Source: Protopterus annectens (Eukaryota > Chordata > Ceratodontiformes > Protopteridae). Taken from it: a stretch of DNA of 64,000 bases. Made by a program: the position numbers and the translations under genes. A model generated the notes under the pieces. The model was given only the letters and a program-made list of their open reading frames with translations. It had not been told where the DNA came from and searched no databases. Each line of letters starts with the position of its first letter. The first letter of the stretch is position 1. The stretch is taken from assembly GCF_019279795.1 (NCBI RefSeq), contig NC_056738.1:408084449-408148448 (forward strand), given 5' to 3'. Positions 12,416-23,225 of the stretch are shown here, piece by piece.

Positions 12416-12521
12416 ACCCATGTGTAAGAACAAACGGCGAGATTGAACACTCTCACATAAAGAAGTTATGTCCTTACCATAACGTTCCATGTGGAGTGTT
12501 CATCTCGCCTTTGTTCTTACA
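12416..12521 (+). repeat. DIRS internal complementary region (ICR)
   Basis: Two abutting blocks. 12416-12458 is the reverse complement of the left end 6727-6769, and 12459-12521 is the reverse complement of the right end 12806-12867. Together they make a splint complementary to both termini brought together, which is the defining DIRS feature thought to guide circularisation. The match to each end is essentially exact, arguing that this copy is not old. Confidence 0.93.
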
Positions 12522-12682
12522 TTCCCACCCTCCCACCCTCAGGTCAGGAAGAACGTCCGATTTAGAGGTCTGGTTTGGTTCTCCCACTACTGATTTCTCT
12601 CTATTGTGCTGCTGGTTTCAGTTACGCCCTTGTATGTATGTATGTATGTTTACATTATTGTTGCTGGATCTGGTGTTGTTTT

Positions 12683-12867
12683 GCAAACTAGATCTGAGGT
12701 AAGGGCAGAGGGAATTGTGGGAGATAGGTTGGTCTTGAGCTTCTTCTCGATGCAGAGCTTTGCTAAGCGGCCGACTCGGAGCCGAGGATCGGCTCCGAAC
12801 CCATGTGTAAGAACAAAGGCGAGATGAACACTCCACATGGAACGTTATGGTAAGGACATAACTTCTT
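12683..12867 (-). repeat. DIRS right inverted terminal repeat
   Basis: Inverted copy of 6727-6885, with an extra terminal stretch (from about 12835, ending TAAGGACATAACTTCTTT) absent from the left end but present in reverse complement in the ICR. A short (TATG)n run lies just outside it at 12632-12650. Confidence 0.92.
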
Positions 12868-13199
12868 TTTTTCAGCAGAGGCCCAGGCAGAAAAGCTCTA
12901 TTTGCTTACATTCCATTATACTAAGTTTCAGTCTACACAGTGTAGTTGCATTTCTATTTACATTTATACATAAACAGTAGTAACATTTATAAAATGTATG
13001 TAATATACATCCTGCGGCAAAATGAATAAAAAAATCCATTGCTTCCACTACCTGATGGCATACAGTGATCTAGCAGGCCACTCAAAATACTCCATGACAG
13101 CTCTGAACTGGTGAGTTAGTGTAGATTAAGCTGACAGTCTGGATGTGATTTTATAAAACATATATTATTAATAGGAATTTAGTTTGCAGAGTAGATTAT
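12868..13199. other. Flanking repeat fragment and AT-rich spacer
   Basis: Begins with CAGCAGAGGCCCAGGCAGAAAA, the right half of the small dispersed repeat interrupted by the DIRS element (compare 45548-45580). The remainder is AT-rich, with nothing recognised. Confidence 0.5.
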
Positions 13200-13440
13200 C
13201 TTCATCACTGTTATAAAAGAACAAAATGACACAGGTTAATATCACAAAGTGTAATCCACAAGTTAAGCACTTTCATTCCATAATGTAAGGAATGACTTTA
13301 GAAATGAAAGCTACATTATCTTCCTGTGTTTTAAAAATACTTCCTGTTACATAACAGATGACATCATCACACATACATAATTAATTAGTCACTGAAACAC
13401 TACTCTTAAAGTTACAGAACCATTTTAAATCCATGTATTA
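13200..13440 (-). repeat. PLE-A left terminal arm (inverted)
   Basis: Reverse complement of the arm at 15917-16140, with roughly 10-20 percent differences by eye. It contains a hammerhead-like motif on the minus strand at 13264-13301. Confidence 0.8.
13264..13301 (-). ncRNA. Degenerate hammerhead-ribozyme-like motif, PLE-A left arm
   Basis: On the minus strand the order is a core-like CTAAAGT (consensus CTGANGA, two changes), a stem ATTCC / GGAAT with loop TTACATTAT, then GAAA and a near-palindromic AGTGCT. The stem is perfectly paired, while the first core element is mutated, so catalysis is not expected. It is the partner of the better core at 16046-16086. Confidence 0.5.
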
Positions 13441-13954
13441 AAAATACTTACAATATTTGCTTTAATCAGCTAAGATGAACAAGTGTCTTCAATCCCCTTT
13501 AATCCCTCTGACAACTTTGTCTGACAGGTGATATGGAAATTATATTAGAACAGCAGCTGCTCATAACACAAGACCTACATACTACAACCTAAGCAAGGGG
13601 GAAAATAAGTTGTAAAATGACTTACAACATGAAAAATTCATCAGGGTGGGGGAGTTGTGCTAATGGATTATTTCAACTACTCAAGCAAAATGTTGGGATA
13701 TTTGAATGAAGGCAGCCTTTATATATTTTTTATGTTATGTTTTTTATTCTTGTATTAACATGCTGTTTACTTATTATTGTATTACTTTTTATAAATATAT
13801 TACTGGAGGTTTTCTACTTGGGTCTGAAAATTGACTATAATTGCTGAGCTGGACCAACTCGGTTAACAAATGTGGAATAAATAAATAAATAAACAAATAA
13901 AGCCTGGCATCAAAAAATGAAATCAATATAGCCTATGTAAGGCTTGATAACTGG

Positions 13955-15590
13955 TTGGAGCACATATGTTTGACCAACCAATGGAAATACTTAAAAGTGA
14001 AACAACCAGTTATTCTTTCCCTATTTGGTATCCCAAAAACTCGCAAAAAGTGTCTTGGACCCTCCACTGTGTCTGATAGTTCTTTGGGCTCAAAAACTGA
14101 GCCTTTTGTGCAACTGGTGGACAGAGAGTTAAAAACTTTTTCTGCTACCCCCTCCCCCATGTGCTTAAGAACTCTTGGCACTTTTTAAAGGTAATGGCTG
14201 GCTGTGAATTTTTAAGACTCATTTTGTGTGACTATGGATGTGGTGGATTTGTTTACAGTGATTCCAAATGAACTATGATTGGAATGGTTCCTAGAATCAC
14301 GTTACATTAAATCCACCCTAACTCAAAAAGACATTAATATTATTGTTGGGTGTATGAAGATGGTACTGAAAAACAACTTTGTGTATTTTGATGTGAATAT
14401 TTTAAACAAATCAAAGGTATTGTAATGGGGTAGCCTCAGCTCCAGTTTTTGCAAATATAATCTTATGGTATTTGGATACTGAATATGTTTTGCATATTAT
14501 GTATAAACCATATATGAAGATCTATCTATGTTTTCTAGAAGATATTTTTACTATCTGGATAGGTGAACAGCAAGATACAGTAACAATACTGAAAGATTTC
14601 TACAATTTACTAGTAAAATTAGCACAGATTCTATTGACTACTTAGATGTTACCTTGGTTAAGAATCACAGGTACCAGAAGTATGAATCAAATATATATAT
14701 ATAAACCCTACCTTCTCAAATAATTACCTTCACTTCATCAGTAATCATCCATTTTGGCAAAAACATAACTAGGTCAAAGGGCAGATGGTGAAGTTGTCTA
14801 GATTGGTCTGCATTGATGTTACATTTCAAAAAGAATTAATTAAATCGACAAATATATTTGTCAACAGAAGCTACTCCAGTGAATTGTTAACTAAAGTTCA
14901 TGAAGAGGTGGTCAAAAATAGGGAAACAAAGTTTAAGACTATTCTTAAAGACCCCGGAGCAGTTGACACAAGCCCTAAGGTAGACTGAAAAGACTACCTC
15001 AAAACTATGATTATGTCATACAACAAAGGGAACAATGATATAAAGAAAATTATCAACAGAAACTGGAAGGTAGTTTTTGTATCCTAGGCTTACTTGGAAA
15101 GTCAGGTGACAGCCCACTTTATGTGTACAAAAGGGGTAAAAACTTAAAATCATACTTTGAGAAGGGAAATGATTACAACTACTCCAGGGCTGAAAAAGAT
15201 GGGATGAAAAAATGTAAAGTGTTCAGAATGTATATATGTTTTGGATTCAGTGAACATTACCATGAGTTTCTACCAAAGGTTAAATATGACTGCAACAGTA
15301 GGGGAGTAGTATACCTTGCTAGTTGTATAACATGCTCAGCTTTTTATATAGGGAAACAGAAAGAGCTCTGGAAGTCAGGATTTATGACTGTGTATATGGT
15401 ATTAGGAAAAATGATACAAGTAACACCCTGAATAGGCATTTTAGGCAATGTAGGTACTTCATAAAGTTTCTATTGTTTATTCTTGAAAAAGATCCACCTT
15501 TACTAAAAGGGGAACCTGTTGGGTTGGTGTATCAGGAATTATGTTGGCAATTATTGATTGATGCTTCCCATCCCCAGGATTAAATGACAC
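13955..15590 (+). pseudogene. Penelope-like RT with GIY-YIG endonuclease (pseudogene)
   Basis: Remains of a PLE protein that would prime reverse transcription and cut target DNA. In order, and in changing frames: LFGIPKTRK with SKTEPFVQLVD at 13955-14130 (the family's GLPKIHK and SLTEPL region), MDVVDLFTVIPNE near 14230 (motif A), a broken GIVMG (motif B) near 14415, FLEDIFTIWIG near 14535 (motif C, family YxDDxFxIW, first Asp replaced by Glu), a thumb region, then KRGKNLKSYF near 15130 and the GIY-YIG part VVYLASC to FYIGK near 15310-15355, followed by a NTLNRHFRQC block. Many stops and frameshifts. The C-terminal GIY-YIG assignment separates it from the LINEs of the window. Confidence 0.82.
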
Positions 15591-15916
15591 ATTCAGCATT
15601 AGTAGTGTTTTAGCTCTTAGAGCAGCTAAACTGTAAAACCTATAATCAAGCATTTTTCTTTTTAAAGATAGTTGCACCCTGTTTTAACATATTTTAGCAA
15701 ATTTCAAACAACTAAACATTTCAAACACATTTCTGGGAAAACACTTTTAAGTACTTTCTAGTTACTGGTGATGCCATATGTATATTTTATATTCACAACA
15801 CAACCTGATCCTAGAAAAAAAAAGATATTTTTTTAAATGTTTCTAATGTATGTATTTTGCATGTACTTTTATGTGCCTTCATATTTCATATTTATATTTA
15901 TTAAAGCAAGTATTTT

Positions 15917-16140
15917 AAAATGGTTCTGTAACTTTAAGGGTACTGTCCAAATGACTGACTAATTAATTATGCATGCATGATGATGTCATCTGTTATGTGA
16001 CATGAAGTCTTTTTAAAGCACAGGAAGATGATACAACGTTCATTTCTGAAGATGTTCCTTACATTACGAAATGAAAGTACTTAACTTGTATGAAGTTCTG
16101 TGATACTAGCTTGGACCAGTGTTCTTTTTGGATTTTTTGT
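15917..16140 (+). repeat. PLE-A right terminal arm
   Basis: Same orientation as the RT. Homologous to the inverted arm at 13200-13440 and carrying the better hammerhead-like core at 16046-16086. Confidence 0.8.
16041..16090 (+). ncRNA. Hammerhead-ribozyme-like motif, PLE-A right arm
   Basis: Exact core element CTGAAGA at 16046-16052 (consensus CUGANGA), a stem-loop at 16053-16072 and GAAA at 16073-16076. AGTACT, a perfect palindrome suited to a helix III formed between two molecules, follows, and then a T at the position of the cleavage-site base. The stem has one mismatch and one wobble here but is fully paired in the left-arm copy. Helix I is only partly pairable. Hammerhead motifs in PLE terminal repeats are established; whether this copy is active is unknown. 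Confidence 0.55.
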
Positions 16141-16584
16141 ACATTGCTTTTTGATATATTTTTTTGGTTCCTTGTATGGTATAGAGGGACCTGATGTTAT
16201 ATATCATAGCATGCTGGAGGTGAAAAGCTTGGAAGGGGGGGGGGGCAGAAAGCAGACACTATACCATATACAGAAACCAAACTAAACCCAAGATATTTAC
16301 AGGAGAGGAGCCACACTGTCATTATGCCTGGCAGAAAAACATGGCATTCAGCTACCATCAGTGCTGTGTAAAGCCCTCTCATTCAAGCATCAGGAGAAAT
16401 ACTGTCAAATACTACTATAACATTGCATAGTGTTCAGTGGCATTCTGATACACCACAACATACAAAAGGGCATAAAGGCCTTCTGCCATATAACTCTTTG
16501 TAAATTGTTTATGGATCCCACCCATGAGCTCAGTAAATCCATGCACTATGTTAATGAAATGGCTAGGATTCATATTTACATACA
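16141..16584. other. Spacer with a short dispersed repeat
   Basis: Mostly unremarkable. At about 16498-16550 a segment (TTGTAAATTG, then CATGAGCTCAGTAAA) recurs at 47636-47684, so it is part of a dispersed repeat of unknown type. Confidence 0.45.
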
Positions 16585-16708
<124 letters not shown>

Positions 16709-16859
16709 TGTATGTGAATGCTTATACATATATATAGGTTAATAGGTGTGTACTAGGCTAATCGCCCTGGAGCCTTTACAAGCCTAGCCTGTAGAAGTGC
16801 CCTGGCATTGTGCTGCCAGATGTTAGTTCCCAGTGCCTCTATCAAGTACAGCCACTGGA

Positions 16860-19584
16860 GTGTTCCCCCGGGGTGAAATTTCTATTTCCCATCCACTCAT
16901 CAAGATTTCACTTAAAGAGGGCCAGTGAGCTGCTCTGCTTGACATGTATGGGAAGTCTATTCCATGCACAGTTTCTGGGTTATGAACCTGTCCCTCCAGC
17001 ATGTTCTGTTTATTGTGGTAATGAGGTTGAGGTCTCTGAAGTGTGTGGTGCGGAGAGATTGGGATTTCTTTAGATGTAGCATTTCTAGCAGAGTTGGGTC
17101 AGACATGGCTTTGTAAGTCAAGCAGAGATTGCCTTTTAGTAGACAATACGACACAGAGAATAGCTGGAGTTGTTTGAGTCTGTCTGTGTAGGACATGTGT
17201 TTAAGGCCTAGGATCCTTTTTGTGAGGTACTTTTGTGGCCTTTCCAGCTGTTGCGTGTGTCTAGTGAGGTACATGCCAAATGGGGCATTGTACTCGATGA
17301 TTGACCTTATGAGGGAAGAGTAGAGGGACATAATGACCTCTTTCTTCCTGGATGCAAAACACTTAGTAATGAGATGCGCCACATAGAAGGACTTTCTGAC
17401 CACAGTGACAATGTGGTGGTCAAAAGAGAGGTTGCTGTCAACCTGTGTTCTGAGATCTCTTATAACCCCTTCTGTGTTCAGTGGGCTCCCATCAATGTAG
17501 TAGTCAGTGGGAACTGAGTTTTTCCCAAGGAGGATGACAAAGCATTTTTTGTCATTAAGCTTAAGGCCATGGTTTCAACACCAATCAATGGTCTCAGTGA
17601 TGTCTTTGTTTAGGATGTCTGCATCACTTGGGGAGTTAATAATGGCTCCCAGCTTGCAGTCGTCTGTGAACTTAGTCATCCAGAGTCCCTCCTTGTTGGC
17701 CTGGACTTCTAAGAAGTAGATGCTAAACAGGAGAGGACCCAGGATCGATCCCTGTGGGACTCCATTCATGACTGGTCAGCAATCTGACTTGTTTTCCACT
17801 ACTTTCCCACTGTGGGTTCTATCTGTGAGCCAATTTGTGACCCACCTAGTGATATAGGGGTTGATGCCTAGTTTGGTGAGTTTATCAATAATTCCTGAGT
17901 GGGGAATGGTATCAAAGGCATTTGCCAGATCAAGGTAGGCTGTATGAACTGCCTTGCCCTCATCCACAGCTCTGGTTACTGACTCAAAGAAGTAAACCAG
18001 GTTGAGCAGGCATGCTCTACCTTTCACAAAACCAAATTGCGTGGGATGTAGAGTTTGGAGATTCCCTATATCCTTGTTAATTAGATCCATGATGCTGTGC
18101 TCCATAGCCTTCAGGCTAATGGGGTGATAATTCCCAGGGTCTGTAGTCACTCCCCCTTTATGGAGAGGGATGACTGTAGCATTGCGCCATTCACTAGGGA
18201 CAAAGCCCGAGGTGAGGCTGTGATTGAACAGGGCACACAGATGTGGTGCCAGTTCACTTTGTAGTTCATGTACAACACATCCAGGGATATTGTTGGGTCC
18301 CATGGAAGCTGTATTCTTGGCCTTGGACAATCCTGTGCTGCAGTAGTGCTGGGTGCCTGACATTCCTCCGGTATTGTGATTGATCCTTTGGGGGGGGGTA
18401 AAGTAGGCATTGAATCTTTCAGCCAGTATGCTGGCAATATCTCTTTGCTCAGTATAGGAGGTACCATTGTGCAGTAACTCAGAGCAAACCTGGGTATTGC
18501 TGTGGAGATTCTTGATATAACTATAGAAAGCTTTGTGGTTATTTGCAGTGTCTGCCACAATTCTGCCTTCATAGCTGGCTTTAGAGGTTTTGATGAGGGA
18601 TCTCAACTTTTTGTTGAGACTAATAAAGGAGTTTTTCCAGTCATGGGACTTCACCCTTTTCTGCAACAGTTTCTTCCTTCTGTTGTAGAGTTTATTAATG
18701 GCAGTGGATCACCAGATTGGCTTCCTTTTTTTGGAGGAGAGTGTCTTGGTTCTGTTGGGTATGGCTAGTTTCATATATTTATGTATGCATTTGTACAGCG
18801 CTTTGATGTATGATTTGGCAGTCATGCATCTATTTTCCATTGACATGGGTACCATGAAGTTAGCCACCTTTGTTCTTAGGAGCCCAAAGTCAGCTTTGGA
18901 GAAGTTTTTCATGGTGGTTACCTTTGCGGGGGGTGAGATGTGAATTTCCATGGTGATTAGTTTGTGGTCGGATCTAACCAGGGAGGAACTGACTATTGGT
19001 GTACAGCAAAGGTTGCCCATGTTTGTAATAGCCAGGTCAAGGATGTTGTTTCCTCTAGTGGGGGTAAGAATGAGCCTATCCAGGGCATTGGAATTGATGA
19101 ATTCCAGGAAGCGTTGGGCCAGTGTATCGGTGCATGAGTATTTTTCCCAGTTGATGGAGGGGTAGTTGAAGTCACTTAGTATGAGAGTGTTGGGTTGGAC
19201 CCTAATAGTTTTCAGGGTGCTTAGAAATGTGGAGTGAGAGTCTTGAGACATGGTTGGGGACCTATAGCAGGCTGTGACCTGAATCGCCAACTTACCCAAT
19301 GTTAGTTGTACCTGAAGTATCTCAGATGCTTTATGCTGGGCTACTAGTCTGGAGGTGTGTATATCCTTTATGAATATGGAGGCACCACTACCTTTTGAGC
19401 TTCTGTCCATGTTCTGGGGCCGAAAGGTGTGGAATGAGTTATAGCCTGGTAGCACAGGGGTGCTTTCTACTGCTTTAAACCAGGTCTCCATTACAGCACA
19501 AACATCGATGTTCTCCATTTTGAGGAGTGCTTTGAGCAAGTGCATCTTGAGATTTAGACTTCTAGCGGTGAGTAGCATGACCAT
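16860..19584 (-). pseudogene. LINE ORF2: APE-type endonuclease and reverse transcriptase
   Basis: Would nick target DNA and reverse transcribe the LINE RNA in place. Endonuclease: ETWFKA (catalytic Glu) near 19470, SDFNYPSINW (family GDFN) near 19170 and SDHKLI near 18960. RT: AYLDLANAFDTIPH (motif A) near 17920, GVPQGSILGPLLF (motif B) near 17750 and FTDDCKLG (family FADD) near 17670. The C-terminal block DRLKQLQLFS and the CWRDRF block follow. The segments 19584-18709, 18666-17776, 17769-17575 and 17403-16957 share one frame; in-frame stops separate them, the first a Trp codon turned to TGA in PIWWSP. A small frameshift lies near 16957. Not functional. Confidence 0.88.
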
Positions 19585-19639
19585 CAGATTGCATTTATTT
19601 ATAGCTGTTACGGTGGTAATTTGGTCTTTGGAACATCAC

Positions 19640-20582
19640 CTGAAAAAGGCACTATAGGGGTGGCAAGAGCCTTAGCCAGTATCCAGAAACCCAGGGGTGA
19701 CAAATGCAGGCTATCTCTGGCAAAGCATTGAGGTCTGTCAATCATGTCATCCCAAGCAGATACTGGATCCCCTTAGAATGACATCAGAAACTTAGCCAAT
19801 TGTTGAAGTCAATCATTTTCTGCTTGTACCACGGTATCATTCTGGGTGATGGTAGGATGCTGCTCAGGGCTAGGGTCATACCTGCCTGGCCCACATAATC
19901 TGAGAGCTCTTCTATGTCTCTTTTCATGTAGTCCAGGGAGGTGCGTCTCAGGTCATTCATACTTGTACTTGTGGAGTGACCTGAGTGCATGTGTTATGTG
20001 TCAGAGTCGGGCACCTGATAGACAGCTGACTGTTACCTTCTCTTTATTCAACCTAGTGAGTGGGACATCAGTGTGCCTCACTATTAAGTCACCTATAATT
20101 CGTGTATTGGGGAAGCTGTTTTGCCTTAAGGGCTTAGATTAAGGGGCACACTGTGTAGGTGAGCTATGTGTCTTGTGGTTTGTGCTGTGTTGTGGTGGTC
20201 GAGTGCATTTCTGCCTTGGAGGTCTCTGCTGTTTGGGTAGATTTCTATTGAAAGCCTCCATGAAGGTGGGTGTGTGGTTTGTGTTTTTATGTGAGAGCTG
20301 TGATGGCAGGTGTTCTGGAGGGCTATGTGTTGCATGTGGTGTGGTGCAGGTGTTGACCTTCTCCTCTTGACCAGCTATTCTGGTCTTGGCTTGAGAGTGC
20401 ATGGCTTCCAGTTTGGACGTATAAGTACATCTCTCACAAGTCTGAGTGTTGGGAGGTAAGAGGAGAGGGTTGTCTGTGTACATGAGGCAGTTGCTACACT
20501 GCCTCAGAATGCCCAAGTTCACCAGGTTAATAGGAGAAAGCAGAAGGAACTGACCTTTAGACATGCCAGGAGGGATGGTCAT
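19640..20582 (-). pseudogene. LINE ORF1 with zinc-binding pair and SGNH-type esterase domain
   Basis: ORF1 of the same LINE. The N-terminal part (20582-20139, 147 codons open) contains CSNCLMY and, 17 residues after CSNC, CERCTY: two Cys-x2-Cys pairs of a small zinc-binding fold. The rest is an esterase-like domain in shifted frames: IIGDLIVRHTDVP near 20080-20100 (block I, family GDS, here the nucleophile Ser is Leu), STSMND near 19970 (the GxND-type block), LALSSILPSPRM near 19870 and RDSLHLSPLGFW near 19700 (catalytic Asp-x-x-His block). Esterase ORF1s are known in CR1/L2-type LINEs; their role in retrotransposition is unclear. The loss of Ser and the frameshifts make this copy inactive. 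Confidence 0.78.
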
Positions 20583-20590
20583 TATTGCTA

Positions 20591-22571
20591 AGTACTGGAG
20601 CTGTTTCCTTATACATTCCTTTTACAAGAAAAATGTCACTCAAGGTGTCTGAGTCTGTACAGAGCACTGCTAAACACTTGACGGGAAACTAATATGTAGA
20701 CCCTGAAAATTTAAGGATGAAGTATTTAGGCAGATATTCTGAAGTTAGAAAGAAATCAAGCAGTACTTACTGAAAAATAAAGAATTAGCTTGTTAAGAAT
20801 GATGAAAAGAGGGGAGTTGCATGTATGGCGATTGCCTGGCTATTACTAATGCAGGTCTCAAACAGCTTCACTCTGTTGGGATACAATTCTCCTTTGCGTC
20901 TTCTCTCACCAGAAGCAAAATGTTAGCATCAATCCCAAGAAGAGAAGCAGGCCATGGCCTGTTTGGTGATCCACTGTCTTTTCCCAGATGATGCAGGGGT
21001 CTGCTGTCACCTATAAAGCAGTTATTAAGCTTTCTGGTGATCAGCAGTCTCCAGGAAATAATGTAACTGCACTCCTTCTCTCACCATGAGAAAACAGAAG
21101 CACTAATTCCAAAATGACTACTGAGAGGCAGAATGTGGACTCTCCAATAACTGTTGGGCTTGCAATAGATACTTAAAGGTAAGATGAAAAAAATGGTTTA
21201 TCCTAAACACTGCAGTGTGCACTACAGGAGTTAGATGTGAAAGTAGGTAACTTAAGTATTACCTGTCTAAAAAGTTAAGTTTAAGTGAAGAATCACTATT
21301 TTTAAAACAGCAAGATAGATTGAAAGGGGTGGTCACTTTTGTATTCTGGTACTATGGAATACAGTAGGATGGCCAATAAATTTAAATAGTTGAAGGGGAG
21401 TGATTTCACAAAATGATAATTTTGTGCTTACTCACACCAGCCATTAAAAGCAGAGAGGAAATGAGATATATGGTCAAATTAACTTAAGGGGCAGTCAACT
21501 AGAAAGACAGTGGTGTTTAAGAACACAACAGTAGCTGAGTGGGAGGGTAGGAAAAATATCTGTCCGACTCACAAGAGACAGATACAAGTAAAACACAGTG
21601 TAAAGAAAACAAATCACAGTATACAAAATAGAGAAAGGCAGTAAAGTAATACAAAATTCAACAAATAAAAAGCAAACTAACCTTCCCCTCACAGCAAACT
21701 GTAGCAGAGTCTGGGTGAGCCTTTCCAGTATATATATATGACAAGCACTGGAGAAAATCTTTATATGAAAAAAACACAGGTTTTATTTTATAGTTCCAAA
21801 TGGAAAAAACAACAAAATGCAGTCCCCTTCAGGGTTAACAGTACCGCATAAGTTTAGTCTCTTACATCCATTCCAACAACAGGCTGTTTAAACAAGTCAC
21901 AGCCACAGACCCTACCAAACCTATCCTTCATTTTCTACAAACCAAAAGTCTTCAAGTGTTATCTTTGGGCTACATCCACACTGAACCCCTTTTAGGCTGT
22001 CAAACTACACTTGCATTGAATCTTTGGTCAGAACCCTATTTTGACGCATGATATACCCATGATATATATCCATCTGAGGAACCAGCTCCCTGGTTTGCCT
22101 TAGTTAGGTAGTCTGTTTTCATACATCACAAAAATTAGTAGTTCTCATTAACTAATACAATTCATTACCTGACTATTGTAAAGTCCACATTTTTTTCATA
22201 CAGGTGTAACAATCTCTCCCCCCCCCCCCAAAAAAAAATCAGTTCTGGACTCTTCACTCACTCCCACCATGGAATCACTGGTTATGTACCCATAATGGTT
22301 TGTAGAATCTCAACAGCAGATCTGCATTGCTACTAGGTATCATGGGCTTTAGGTCACTGTGTTCTAGAACATCTGGATGGATAGTGGTGGCACAACTTTG
22401 TATTGGCGTATGTCTGTTTATTTAACCATTGTAAATTGGCAGGATCAGTCACTAAGGGATTACTTAAGCAGTAGAATTTAAAAGAAGAAAAGGTCCACTT
22501 TGCTGCAAAATACTCTTTTTATAGCCAACTATCTTTTTTCAGCATTGTTTAATCTTCTGTTGATACAACGG
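20591..22571. other. Spacer, possibly including the LINE 5' UTR; nothing firmly recognised
   Basis: About 2 kb. The first 100-200 bp could be the 5' UTR of the neighbouring LINE, but no second copy in this window confirms it. A short homopolymeric C/A run (CCCCCCCCCC then AAAAAAAA) occurs at about 22218-22238. No coding motif was found. Confidence 0.45.
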
Positions 22572-22582
22572 ACACGCACACA

Positions 22583-22664
<82 letters not shown>
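22572..22664 (+). repeat. (CA)n microsatellite
   Basis: About 93 bp of CA repeat with two early interruptions (CGCA, ATACA). The long His/Thr-rich frame across it is an artefact of the repeat. Confidence 0.96.
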
Positions 22665-22666
<2 letters not shown>

Positions 22667-22901
22667 TATTTGTCATTTGTCTGTCTGTGGGTGTGTTCAT
22701 GTTGTGAAAAACCTGTTCATTCATAACACCTGCTTTATCAGCTTAAACATTCAGATTGTTGTTGTCAGTATTATTGTAAATGTAATTATTGTTGGCATTA
22801 CTGGCATCATAATTATTATTATTGGTATTACTGGCGATATCTGCAGGTGTCTGTGTTACCCTGTTGCTAGCTCTCCTGTTAAAATGTCTCCTGTAGTTCT
22901 G

Positions 22902-23225
22902 TCATCCATTTCCACCTCCCCTTCTAGATCTATGCTTTGTGAGATGCTGTGGATCATCTTTGTCCAGTTGATCTCCATTCATTTTCTGAATCTTTCTTCC
23001 TTGGAAGGACTTCTCTACCACATTCTGGAATTTGTTTTCATGATCTGCCTTCTGCTTACATTCACTCTCAAGAGTCGAAATTATTTCCTCAGTGGTGCCC
23101 TGTTTTATTTTATTGTGTTTGATAAGCAAATCTATTAGTTTAAAACTAGCTTCCTCAAGAATGTCAGTCCATTTCTGTGCTGGTTCTTCATGCACATTGT
23201 TGCACATTAACTGTTTAAGTCTCAT
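22902..23225 (-). pseudogene. Coiled-coil-like ORF fragment, probably retroelement-derived
   Basis: A 107-codon minus-strand frame that is unusually rich in Lys, Glu, Asn and Gln and predicted by eye to be helical: LEEASFKLIDLLIKHN, a TLESECKQKADHENKF segment, then QKMNGDQLDKDD. It resembles hypothetical N-terminal ORFs that I associate with amphibian or fish retroelements, but I cannot name the family. It has no signal peptide, membrane segment or catalytic motif. Alternatively it is chance coding in AT-rich DNA. No neighbouring RT was found. Confidence 0.3.

Larger units (their letters stand above)
6727..12867 (+). mobile_element. DIRS-type tyrosine-recombinase retrotransposon, structurally complete
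   Basis: A 6.14-kb element with every hallmark of the DIRS order: inverted terminal repeats (6727-6885 and 12683-12867), a gag-like ORF, an RT/RNase H ORF with a methyltransferase-like extension, a tyrosine recombinase ORF in another frame, and an internal complementary region (12416-12521) complementary to both outer ends. DIRS elements are thought to replicate through a circular DNA intermediate and to integrate by recombinase without target duplication; none is seen here. It is visibly more GC-rich than its surroundings. The gag and RT parts carry breaks, while the recombinase frame is open. It is probably non-autonomous now but not ancient. Confidence 0.93.
13200..16140 (+). mobile_element. 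Penelope-like element with inverted terminal arms (degenerate)
   Basis: A decayed RT plus GIY-YIG reading region (13955-15590) lies between two copies of the same arm in opposite orientation: 13200-13440 (minus) and 15917-16140 (plus). Shared arm sequence on the coding strand includes GGTTCTGTAACTTTAAG, GACTAATTAATTATG, GATGTCATCTGTTATGT and CTTAACTTGT. PLEs are known for terminal repeats (pLTRs) in direct or inverted arrangement, often with hammerhead motifs, and this fits. The element is broken throughout and cannot be autonomous. Confidence 0.8.
16735..20590 (-). mobile_element. CR1/L2-type LINE, near full length
   Basis: The most complete LINE of the window, on the minus strand: ORF1 (20582 to about 19640), ORF2 (19584 to about 16860) and a 3' UTR. 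Its 3' end has the family signature GGCTAGGCTTGTAAAGG, AGCCTAGTA and short ACCTAT-type terminal repeats; CR1/L2-group elements end in short tandem repeats rather than poly(A). Related copies lie at 1-430, 25.4, 29.8-32.4, 38.0-40.85, 53.9-54.2 and (diverged) 61.4-62.8 kb. ORF2 keeps one frame over most of its length despite point stops, so the copy has decayed mainly by substitution. Confidence 0.88.

Noticed and set aside
22500-23138. 212-codon frame beginning through the (CA)n tract
   Set aside because: It is kept open by the dinucleotide repeat and a chance AT-rich extension; the His/Thr run is a repeat artefact.
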